Origin: Nipponacmea schrenckii
Lineage: Eukaryota; Mollusca; Gastropoda; Lottiidae
Direction: 5' to 3'
NCBI GenBank assembly: GCA_030562195.1
Contig: JAUJPP010000005.1
Coordinates: forward strand, 14,070,826-14,134,825
Length of the DNA stretch: 64,000 nt
The notes below the pieces were generated by a model that was not told the origin of the DNA, searched no databases, and saw nothing but the letters and a program-made list of their open reading frames with translations. Shown piece by piece: positions 12,641 through 25,500 of this stretch (positions are counted from its first letter, which is position 1; each line of letters starts with the position of its first letter). Position numbers and translations under genes: made by a program.

Positions 12641-13020
12641 GGCTACGATTTGCCAACCAATAAGGATTTTCCAGTCCCGCAATCATTTCACAATCCACTA
12701 TATAAAAGGGTTGTACCACAATCATAAATCAATTCAATTTACACACATTTTATACCATAATCTATTATACACAATCTGCTGTACTACAATCATCATACAG
12801 TCCATTTACACAAGTTCCATAATCTAATATACCATAATCTTAATACCATAATCTTGGTACAATATATAATCAGATCTCATTTGTCACATTTCTTACATAC
12901 ACTATCCGTAATACGCACTGGTGTGTAAAAATCTGTTTTATCACAATCATGATACAATAAATTTAACACAATTTGATGTACCGCAATCTTGATTTACACC
13001 ACGAATCATCGCACTTTATC
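12640..13020 (+). repeat. Degenerate G-poor tandem repeat around a taccataatct motif
   Basis: Variants of taccataatct, accacaatcat, acacaatctgc and acaatcatgat recur every 15-40 bases. The plus strand contains very little G. The repeat lies just downstream of the stop codon of the FN3 gene on the minus strand, so it may be part of that gene's 3' UTR, where it would appear as G-rich/GTGATT-like RNA. Confidence 0.5.
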
Positions 13021-13218
13021 ACACAGCAACGTTACAAATGCACCATACACATACATATGAATACGGACAGAAGACGGACGGACTTACGAAAAGACTGAGA
13101 AAGATAAACACCATTCCCAGCCTTCCGGTAAACAATATTTGAAAATTTGAAGTTTATACAATGAGGCACTCTTCTGAAGGTAGAATTATAAACTGTACAA
13201 TGTTTATAAATGATATGA

Positions 13219-13559
13219 TCACATTTCAGTCGTCACATCCTCCATGTGGATTGTGGGTAAAACTGGAGCCGTGTGCATTCGCTGCAAACGGTGCTTCTCA
13301 CGAGCTACCATGGTCAGTGATAATTTCCGACTATAGGTTTTGTATATAATACTATCCTGAGCTCTCTTCACTACTTTAATAGTGTCTAAATTTTTCGGGT
13401 TGTGTTTGAAGCGGGGCTCCATCGGTTGTAGTATCCGAATGGAATCCCACCGACGCCAGAATACAACCACCGTTACTAACCAGAATATAACAATTAACGA
13501 TATTATGATTACTTCCTCAATGTGGAGGGTATGTTTAATTGGAACGTACGCTCGATCAT
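13219..13559 (-). CDS. FN3 membrane protein, last coding exon (transmembrane and cytoplasmic tail)
   Basis: An acceptor tttgtag precedes AT-GAT-CGA. The exon codes for a short linker (DDRAYVPIKHTLHIEE), the hydrophobic span VIIISLIVIFWLVTVVVFW and then WRRWDSIRI, a positive stop-transfer boundary. The tail is rich in K and R. It ends in a TGA stop at 13221-13219. No canonical AATAAA was seen in the following 200 bases. Confidence 0.78.
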
Positions 13560-16500
13560 CTACAAATAGAAAACAAATATAGCATGAATAATAAAATCAA
13601 TATGCAATTGGATTCTTATGACAGACGTTAACCTACGTTTAGGAGGTTGTGCCCTATTTATTATCATTTTATAATTGACATATAGTTAGATGAGAGCTTT
13701 CTATCCATTAATAAAAGTAATATGGATGGAAGAATAGAAATAATTGATGACTTGTAAAATCCATGCTTAATGTCCGACACAGGTCGAAATATTACCTTCT
13801 AATGTTTCATTGAATGTTATGTATTTTAAACGATATATTTGTAAATATAGTAAGGTCCGGTCTATCGCGTGTTAAATGGATAATATAATTAGTTGAATTT
13901 TATCAAGAGCTCAGATGCCCCAGACTGGAACATACTAATTGGAATAAAAATACTTTTCTAATGAAAACTACATCACGTTCAGCTAACTGTATCACAGACG
14001 CTTTCCTAATTATGTTGTACGCTTAATGAATCACCATTTATGACCCCATGTCAATCTGATGCATTTAGTGATGATGCTCCGTATTTCCGATAATCTGTAG
14101 TGTATCCGGTCAATCTCTGATAGCCCAGATCCTATTTTTGCTAGTTCATCTACAATTTCGTTCCTTTGTACGCCGACATGAGAAGGGATCCATGTCAACT
14201 CAAGTATGTTTAGGAATAAGAGGAATCGTTGAGTATAGGTGCCAGTCTGCTTAACGAATCGCGTTGTGCTAAATAGTTTGAATAGTTGCAAGCATCTCTG
14301 GTGTGTAGACTGAGCAGTTGTTGGGCAATCCTTGGCTAGTTTTTGTGCTGATCGAGGGAATGTGAATCCCATGACCTGTCGCACCACCATGCAGGTTAAG
14401 TGAACCATCAGTATAAATGCGTAATGTTTTAGACCGCATTGCATCAATATGAGTGAAGCAAGGGCTTCGCTGTATATATCCAATGGCTGGGTCAATCTTG
14501 TAAGACTTCTGTGTCATAATACAAGGTTTATAACAAATTCACATATATTCACGTTAGAGCTTCTCAAGAAACCACACAATATGGTCTACTAATCAGGATA
14601 AGATAGTTACGGATAAAATCAATTGACATTATAAAATATAGCTGCAATGTAAACAATACCATATGGTATAGACAATTAGCAAAAGAATTCATTGAATGTG
14701 TTGACCTTATTAGACTAGAATAATTATATGTGCTAACTATTGTAGACAAAACTAAAGATACCGATTACCGTATGTTGTCAAAGATTTGGTCATATTAAAT
14801 GATAATAAGCAATTTAATTTTATTTTACACATCTCTTCAATTTGAAGGTTTACATATCTACATGAGCAATATGCTACATTGTGCTTTGTTCAACGTGGTA
14901 CATCAACTAGTTTGGGTAAAACGAATGAAAACCGGATAAACTCATTGGCATAGGAAGTATTTCTGGTCTAAAACTCAAATTGACAAAAATTCTACAAAAG
15001 GTTTCCGAGTTGGCTTAGATTAAGGGATGGTAGTGTCATCTTGCTAAACCGTGGGTGAATGATACTTGACTTAATAACAATACTGTCTATGTTCTAATCA
15101 ACATTGTAATGTTATTTATACTAGAATTACATAACTCTATTCAACTGAATTATAGTTATGTCCAAAATGTCAAGCCTGTTTTTCTTTTTAAAATATAGGC
15201 CTTTCAAATCATAGTGCAAAGTGTATTATATCTCTAGCGTTTCGTCCTTTATCATTTTCAACTGTGTTTAAAAAAGTCAATTCAAATTTTAATTTAGTTG
15301 TTTTCTTCTGGTTTTTCTTCTCGATTTTATAACTAAACTCATTTCTTAGCCAAGTTTATTTCCAGACGTTTCTATTATTCACAGCTGGGACCGAATGAAA
15401 TCATTATTGGATAAAAGTGGTAAAAATACACAATTTAAAATTCTTCTCTTTGCCACAGAAGTGTCAAGGCATCTAAACAGATTTCATTGCGTAAATCAAG
15501 ATGAGACACAGAAAAGTATTTCTGGGAGAACAATTGTTTTGCGGATAATTATGCATTTGCGAAAAGGAAAGCTTAACTAAATTGGCTGTGAACTAAATCT
15601 TGTCAAACTATATATGATATCCGCTATATTCATATTGGATACATTTTGCAAAGTTCAACCTAATATCAAATTGAAACAAATGAAATACATTTTTAATGGC
15701 TAGCTCCAAGCATAATATTTTCACCTTAAAAAATCAATAAACACATTACAGTTTACTGTATAAACAATTGTATGAAGAAGCCGTGATTGACCTTTATTCA
15801 ACAAACCAAACAAAAGAAAAATCTAATTTGTTTTATTAATTTATTGTGATAAGAGCTAATAAAATTCTTTTGTTTTTCTTCCGATGATTTTCATAATGTA
15901 GGTTAAAAACTCTTCGAATTATGTATTGGGCTCTGTTCTGGTGCAAAGAGTAAATAACTATCAATAACATTCGATGTAAGATCCCCTTTGTGGTGTGTTG
16001 TGGTGGCAGCTACTTTAATCCCTATTTCGAATGTAAATCAGAAAATCGTTCGAAACGTTGTGCATATTATCAAAATCTAGACTATTGAGATGTAGAACGT
16101 TAACTATGAAGTCATTTCAATAACAATCTGTACTTCGCTTTCTTTGTCTGCTATATTAGTTATATATTGATGTAAATGTGTTTTACCTACCGAGGTTATT
16201 TTCTTTTATTCGTTCCTATGGCGCTTCCATGTCAATTATGCTGTTACATACACGACAGCTGTTAATTGTACCGAATGTTAATACAAAACTGAATTCACTA
16301 ATATGATTGCAAATATTTGGGTTGAAGTGGACATGTCAATATAGTGTATTATATATAATTAGGTTATGCATGTATACTGGTTAATACTGTTCAGTTTTTC
16401 CTTTTATCAAAACCATAATATATTTTGTATCTTTGATTTATTGTGATTGTGAACACCAGAGAGAAAGCTGTAGTACTTTCGCTAATGTTTCTTTGTGAGG

Positions 16501-19500
16501 TTCTTGTAGAACTCTGTGATGTTTAGATGTTCTGTACTGTAGAGACTTGGATGGCATGACGATATTAGTTTTCCGGGAGGATATCAAAGCCGACTGACAT
16601 TGAATACGCTATTTCGGTGGATTTTTTTTGACAGTATCTGGTCACGATTCACGTTTCAGATAATGAAACTCTCAGAAAGATAGAAGTCTTGTAAATATGC
16701 TTTTAAAACCTAAGCCTTCTCAACAGTTCGAAAAGGGGATCTACTGGAAGTGTCCTGGCTCTGGCTACAATACTGGTTTATTGAATTGGGTTCATTAAAC
16801 ACCACATCCACTTAAAATACTAGACTTCACAACATGTGTGGAGAGAAAAGTATGTTTAAAATGTTCCAGATATAACCACACTTGACATAAAAAAAATATA
16901 GCAATTTTATGTGTGCATTAAACTCATAACCTGGTTGAATATCAGCCAAATTCTTTAAGTTTACTCTTGAAATATCTACTATGTATTGTTATTTTAATAT
17001 TTGAGTCTATTTAGAAAATTCCTGCTCAAACATTTAAACGTGTACATTAAAAACTTACACTAAAAAAAGTGATTTTATTAATACTGAAGAAAGTCGCCTA
17101 AGATTACAAATGTTTAAAAAATCTGTCTAAAAGTATTTCTACCCAGCTGTAAATGGGTACGGATAATCCTGGAAAGATCAATGCCAAGAGGTTTGGTCAA
17201 GGACAAGCTGGTAGAAAGGATCACAGTCACGGCGTACTTGTGATTCTAAGTTTTATCCTTGTAAAAATATAGTTTTCTTTTTCTTTCTTTCTTAAGTAAA
17301 GAGTTACAAATTAACTATGCCTGCTTGTCACAGATTTGGCAGCTTCTGAGATGTTAAGCGTTTGTTGCATCTTCTGGGTGTAAAACAAAAGTGTCATTTA
17401 AGTATTAAATTTACATTGGGTTGAGTCTATTTGGTGAGTCCCAATGGTTTGTGATGTAAGTCATAAGGGGCATGTATAGTTTCTAATGATTTGATTTGAT
17501 TGGTAGGGACACTTGAACAAGAAATGTCAAAATTTTGATTTTGGCCAAAAGATAAGAAATTAACATTAACCTACAAATCGACACAATTATGACTTTATAG
17601 CATTTATGTTTGTCTAATTAGAGTGTAAATTTTATTTATACATATTGTTTTTTTATATTCTTTTAAAGCTGTAGATTTGCACATTGTAAATCTGTTCGAA
17701 TTTTGTCTTTACGAATAAAATAATATAAATGTTAAAATCGCTTATTTTCCACTATACGTGTTAAAGCTAAAATAAAGATATTGTAAAAAAGCTGATGTCA
17801 ATCACATTGCAATAATACCAATTCAAATGCAGCCAAGTCCAGTTTATGTGATATGAAAGTATGAAGTCAGAGCCCTAACCATGCCACAGTGAGGTTTGTT
17901 CTATTACACAGTCGGTTAGAGAGTCGGTATTTACATGAAGTCAGATGATTGAGGCTGTGGGTTCCGAACTGGAACGGCATATGGAAATCCGATGACTTTA
18001 TAATAAGAAACTCTACTTAATGATACCACAATGACATGCCTTAAGAACACAAACGGAAATAACTCACGTATAAACAAATTTTACCCAAAGGCCTTCTATG
18101 CCTGTCTGACCTTTCGGAGAGAAAGCAAAATAACATTTCTTGTTCATTTGTAGAAATAAAACAAGTTACGTCTTAAATCCAATAATTTATTTGAACTGGT
18201 ATCATTTTGTAGGACTATAGCAATGTTTCTCCATTATTGACGTCAAACATTACGAAAAACAATATCAAAGCAACGCGAACTGTCGTGACCTATTTGTAAA
18301 AAAACTTTTTTTTCAATAATGTTCATCCCTGTATGATTAGGAACACTCACACAAAGTTAAGGACGGACGGACACGAATGACGACAATATAAGTTCTACAT
18401 TTCATAACGTTTCGCTTAATAAATACACACTAAAATCCATTAATAATATCCACGTTGACTTTTCGGGGCCTAGCGTATTTAAGAGTAAGTTGTACAACGT
18501 AAGCAACATAACATTTAATCAATCAAAGTACAGTACGAACCAAGACACAAGATTTTACTCTGTGAAATGAAATATCCCAATCTTCTTAATTATTTCGCGG
18601 AAACAATGTCCTAAGAAAGACTTTGATTTTATCTCAAACTAGTTAACTTTGTATAGTCTGAAAATTTTTAATAGAATAACATCTCGCGAGACTAAATGTC
18701 AGTAGCGCCTCCATTTTGAAAGAAACTAACAAGCCGTTTTTACGCCTAAAGGGACGTTTTTGTCTTTAACAACATAAGAGTGTGAAATTATACAAGACAT
18801 TATTCTCTTTTCTCTTAGTCTGAGTCGGATTTCGTAATGTCCATTTATAATTATTTTCGTCTGGTTAGAAGGTAGCAAAATGGCGTCATACCCATTTCCC
18901 TGTTGCTTTTAAAAGCTAAAATTACCAACAAATATTGTCTAGGTTTTAAAGGGCTTTTTTTAACTAATGATCATCTGGTTCAAACAAATAATAATGCTAT
19001 TCGTGCTGTTACAAGCCTAAAATTACGCCCTGAAACGATTCAATTGTTGATGAATTGAATTGAAATGGCTATCAATATTTCGGGGAACCAGTGGTAACAA
19101 ACAAACAAGGATTGTCAATTTCATGCCGTGATTACGACCGGCTTGACCAGGAGTACGTACAACAAATATCTTGCAATCAGCGTACTTGCTGCATCGCATC
19201 CTACACTGCTGAAATAATACTTGTCTTTAAATAGTGCTGGGTATATATATATTATATCCATTTTATAAACAAATTGTACGTTGAAAATCTGTCTATTTCA
19301 TGCACAAGTACGTGTGTATTTTTAAACAAATTGTACGTGGAGTATTGTATATTTATTTTGTGGTCATGTAATTGATCGCCGGAACATAGATCTGTCCATA
19401 TTTTTACTATTTTTAGACGAATTGTATATTGAGATATTATCTATTTTCGATTTTTTCCCCAATATATTGTTCCTTGGGCTGAATGTGAGACAGGACCATG

Positions 19501-22500
19501 CCCTTGTGTATTGGGCCTAATTCTGACCCATGTAAAATAACGAGTTAATTATTATAATCATACCACGATACATATCGCAATACAATGGTCACGATACGAT
19601 ACGTATTGCGATATGGTGTAATAAGATATATTTCTTTTTCAAAAATGTATGTCGATTTCGTACCGTATACCGTAAGGACATAAGCAAAGACCGTTACACG
19701 GGGGCTTGGTTTTTGGATGTAGAAGGGTCTAGGATCTCCTCTCAACCCGTAGTTGTCCACTTCTTCTCCTAGCTTGAAATCGAACACGGAAACCTCGTTT
19801 TTGAGATTGCTGTCCGTTTCTTGATTATGATATTCCACTTGATTGTGTTAGCATGAGAGATAGCAACACAGGCTAGTGTAAGGCCATCAAATTTGAAAAG
19901 GAGCCATACGTCATAAAAAAATATTATAATATACTTTTGATGAGAAATCACGCTTTGTCCTTGTGTAACATTGTCCGGTGAGTGACTAGTTTCATTCCAC
20001 GAAATTTCCCGATTCAGTCGATTAGTCGTAAGGACATAAGCAAAGACCATTACACGGGGGTGTGGTTTTTGGATGGATAAGGGTCTAGGATCTCCTCTCA
20101 ATCCGTAGTTGTCCACTTCTTCTCCTAGCTTGAAATCGAACACGGAAACCTCGTTTTTGAGATTGCTGTCCGTTTCTTGATTATGATATTCCACTTGATT
20201 GTGCTAGCATGAGAGATAGCAACACAGGCTAGTGTAAGGCCATCAAATTTGAAAAGGAGCCGTACGTCATAAAAAAAATAGCAGTTGACATGATATTCAA
20301 CTTCCCTTCCCGGTCGAGATAAGTTTATAAGCAAGACTAATGAAATTGGCTTCCGTCTCAAGATTAAATTTATATCTATGTCTCCTTAGTTATCTCAATA
20401 CACAATTAATTTGTTTTTATGACAAATGTCTAGATTTCCAGACTAGTTGACAGAGGCCATAAAAATTGTTGGCATTTGCAATTAAAGCAAATGAACAGTG
20501 ATTTTTGTGGAAATTTTTGTCAGGGAGCATGGCTGAGCATGAAGGGAAGGATAGAACTAGGGTGTAATAAATACCTTATTGTGGAATTGGGTCTGAATCT
20601 GTTGGATATTCTTATTCTGTGCCGACATTAGAAAATAATAATAGCTCGCCCATACTCAATGGAGGAACTGTATGGTACCTGTCATGCTATGAATTTTATT
20701 AAAGATGCACTTAATGATATTCCTATTTGAATTTGATTCTTGACTATTTAATCAAATACCTTTGTCTTACACCTGATAAAACTGGAAAAAACTTTTAACC
20801 ACAAAACATTCAATATTTTTATATAATAATAATAATAATAAACTCTTTATTTTACATGGGTCAGAATTAGGCCCAATACTCAAGGACATGGTCCTGTCTC
20901 ACATTCAGCCCATAGGGCAATACATTGGAAAAAAAAAAAGAAAAGAAAAGAAAAAGAAAAAAATCGAAAATACATAATATCTCAATATACAATTCGTTTA
21001 AATACTAAATACACAATTACATATGTATCAAATGGACAGATCTGTGTTCCGGCGATCAAGACCACAAAATAAAATACAATACTCCACGTACAATTTGTTT
21101 TAAAATACACAAGTACATGTGTATAAAATGGACAGATTCATCTTTCTGCGATCAAGTACATGACCACAAAGACCAAGGAATAGACAAGTACATCTGCATC
21201 AGACGATCAGACATCAAAACATACATATACCCTCAAAAAAAAAAAAGGATTGCCAAAGCGTCAGTGCATATAATGTTATTAACCATTTTTAATAGTTGTT
21301 ACCAAAGGGAGAATTTTATAAATAAAAGAATACAGGATACTATCGTATTAATTTTTAAAATCGATCGCTAAATAAATCCAAAACTTTTTTTTTTGCTTTG
21401 CCAACTCAAGAGTATCATTTTTTGCATATGTTGATTATGAAAAATATGGCTGTTTTATTTGGATGAATTAGTATATCAGAAATGTTTTACATGGTTACAG
21501 AGGATTTTGCTTATTGTCTTCGACTAGTAGATAGAGGTCGATTTTCAAAACTATAATTGATAGAATTTAGAATAAATGGATATACATTTAATGCCAAAAA
21601 TGTCCTTAAAATTTGATAGTTAAGCCATCATTCCAGGAGATTAGTTTATATCAAAGGTTTTTAAAGCTTAATCAATTTCACTAAAATCTATTTTAAAATC
21701 TAACATGTCCGTTTCGTACTTATTTTGAACTTTAGTAAGTAGTGTTTAACTTATCTTAGTGATGATGTCTTTAATGTCTACTTTCGCTATTACGTTCGCA
21801 ATCTTTTCTTTTGAAAATTCTTGGTTTTCCCTTATGTCACATCATCCATCTTCTGTTTCAGTGGACTTTCCACTTCAACGTTAAGCTGGTTTATCCCTTG
21901 GCATTACGACCTTTACCACAGCCTTTTAACTATGTCTAAATTTGCCACAATCAAACTTTTTTTTCCTAAAAGGAGAGCCTGAGTTGTATTGACAAACCAC
22001 TGTTTATAAACATAATACTAATTGTGAGTTTCTGTAATTGATCACCCGTCAAAATATAAAGTTTAAAACAAATATTTTCTTTCAAGATTCCTCTTATGTG
22101 TTCCTAATAACATAACACATTTCTATTGAACAACTTTTAACATGTTATTTATTCTTTGAATTTTTAGAAATCATCAGAGCACATTACCACAGCTTGCAGT
22201 ACTAAGAGTACTTCTCACTTTCATACTAAGTGTTGATTTGTCTGATTTGGCAAGAGCTTCCGAAACAGATTTGGATAGACAATCGTTATCAGGACAGTTA
22301 GTTTCGAAAATGGAATTAACGTTTTTGTAAATATTGTGTCTTATGCGTATGATCAAAATGCGATCTCTATATAACATTTTAGGATGATAAACAAGAATCA
22401 AAAGATGCAAGATCACGACACTGCGATATGATCTCCATGGAACATTTGTTGTCATGATTGAGAATGTATGTAAAGTCAATGAAAATTACGAAAAGTTATT

Positions 22501-25500
22501 AACAAGATTAGAGCATGTGACATGCTCCCCTCGTAACCTTTAGTAAATGGTATGGAGTACATTGAAGAGTAGATTGCAGATAATAAAGTTCACACCAATC
22601 ACTCACGCAATACAAGCTAGTAACTACTGTTTGGGATCATTTTGACATAATAAATCAACATGTACAACTTTTGTTAGTAGGTAATAAACTGAAAATTGTA
22701 GGTTTCATAGAACTGTACAATATACGTGATTAGCTTGTACAAGGTTCATCCAATTAAGATAAAAGCTTTTGATTAGAGAGAACATCGTTTTCATAACAAA
22801 AAACAATTTAACAGATTACCAGTGATCTCTACCAACTTTAGCTATAAGGAAATGGCTGCTTTTGATGACCATCATATAGTTAAGATGATAAGAGAATACG
22901 GTGCGATAGATGAACAGTATGTTTAAAATTTCTACCTAAAAGGAACACTGAGAATTAAGGATTAAAGAGAACTTCAACGAAATCAACAAGATAAAGATGG
23001 CTTATATACGTTTTATTCATTAGGAAGTTGTAAAATATTATTACAGATAATAGAATAGAATAGCTGATTTTATTGTGCAAGTTGTATTCCCAAGAAAGAT
23101 ACGTATTACAGAGACGGCTGTTGAAGAGATATTAAAATGCGACCGGATACGTTAAGAGCTCTAAATATGAATATAATAGATAGCTAATATCTGCTGGCAA
23201 TAAACGATAATTTGATAAGATAATGTAGAATTGATTTATTTGAACTAAACTATGATATTAGTTAATTGTTAAGGGAATTGATACTACGCTCTAATATTTA
23301 GTAACCATATTGATCTACGATGCACAATTAAAACAGCAAAACACTGCTCCAGTCTGCAGAACTCGCATGTATCGTTTGTTTATTCGGATATACATATAGT
23401 AACATGAAGAATCCATCCGATTTTTTATTGATTAACTAAATACGCGTTGCCTGTTTCTGTTGCAAAATAATGCTGCCTCACCCAAGGATAATGGCATCAT
23501 TTGCGCCAAATCTGAACTAAAACATGCACATGTTTTTGTATGTATATGAATTGCCCAATTAGGCTATGGTGGGAAGATGTGAAATGTGATGTGATGGAAA
23601 AATATCAAAGAAAACAACCATCTATAAGTCAGGGATATCTAAATTTGTTCATGAGAGAACATATTATTTATTTATTTGATTTAAATAAAATATGCTGATA
23701 TCATTTATACTGAATGTTTTATTTTGGTACGGCAACCACTTGCTTTACTACAGGTGGCCCTTCACCCTCACAACTAATAGTACACTTGAGATACGATATA
23801 CACCAGTATAAGCTAAGTGACCCGTATTACTGAGCATAATTGATAAGATGAAGGTTATATTAATTGGACATCTAATCAGTATTTCTCCAGAAGTCTTACA
23901 GCTAACGTGACATTAATTAGGCATAAGTTACATAAAATCGTGTTATGATGTAATGGGTGTAAGATGAGATGACATATACCATTGAATCGTATTAGGTTTT
24001 CATGGTCACTGGGGTTGTTTCACTTTTATAAACAACCAAACCAACAGCACAGAATCATCTAATCTGAACCAATACAACTACCAACTACTACGAATACCAA
24101 CAACTACCTAGGTTTCGAAATCAGCATTTGCTGGAAGCGAACGTTAACTTGTCATCTACCAACCAAGGTTGTTTCACTTATGCTCATTTACATTTACTAT
24201 ATCCAACCGATCCATGTCGAAAATGCGCTGATTCTCAAATTACTTTTACAATAAGGCACCTGTTGGCTGAGATTGTTTTCAATATTGAATCAAAAATATA
24301 TTACAATCTATAATATATTATAAACCGATTTCCAATTTAATAAAAGACCATTAGTTTCATGACTTCGCCTTGATAACTTAATTTTATACATAGAGAGAAC
24401 ATTTAGGTTTCTACGAAAAGATTTAATTAATGCGACCATGTTAAGATAAATTAACAACAAACAGAAACCATATTGATTAATTCTGATAAGGGAAAAGCTT
24501 CAGTTCGACGTTGTTTAACGAATATTAAACCGCATTGGAAAGGTATATTATAATCAGCAAATATAATACCTGTGTTGTACACATTAATTGGAAGGTTTCT
24601 AAGAGCACCTCAAATTAGGTTCTACATGATCCAGTCCACCTATAGTTAATCGGTGATCATTCTCTTGATTATGGTTATGCTTGCTTACTCATGTTTAGTT
24701 AAAAAGAAGAACATTATGGCTATTCTTGAAAGTTGAAATTTACGTTTTCCAGTCATCTGATTAGTCATCACTAAAATTTTTTTTCATATTTGGTTTCGGT
24801 ATCCAATAAGATTACTGCACCACTGGATTTTATTCAAGTTTAATGTTGGAGAATAATATTTGTAAGCTCCACAAAAAGGGTATTTATTAAGGAGACAATA
24901 TATACTTAAAAGTTTATGTTACAGAATCTCAAGGTTCAAAATCATAAAGTTCAAAATGAGAAACTGATGCATACTAATTACATCTGTTCTACTAAACATA
25001 TACCCTTGCTTTCAATGACGTTAATCCTCAAGCATGTTCTTTTCGTTGTTGTGAATAAAGCAATTGTTATACAATTACGACAATAATTCAAAAACTTCAA
25101 TTGGTCCATCCTCGGAAGCAAAACAAAATTTTGATAAAAATTTCTCATTTTATATCTTTCCAGTTCAAGCGATTTGTAAAATAATATCGCCTGTGAATGT
25201 TGATAGAAAATGTTTTTAGGTCTTTCGGAATAACAAAATTATTGACACCTTAATCAGTCAATTTTTTCCAATAATTGTCAAGGCGTAAAATGCAATTTCC
25301 TTACATCATTTTTCTTCATTATACAGAGATTTCGGTTGTCAAAATTTCAATAGTAAAAAAGTGTTTCAATGCTAAAAGCAAAACTTGTCATCTGATTTCG
25401 ATGATACTTGGCATTCTAATGTCGATGGAAAGGTCGACTAAGGCGATGCTCTGGAGAATATAATTCTGTTTTTAGAAATATTCGTTGACTCGACAACTAA

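Noticed and set aside
19255..21180. Terminal inverted repeats of a DNA transposon
   Set aside because: The arms end inward in LINE-like TTA tails and occur elsewhere as single copies, so independent LINE insertions fit better; kept as an alternative.
22174..22479. 101-codon minus-strand frame
   Set aside because: Several frames of this length are expected by chance in 64 kb at this composition.
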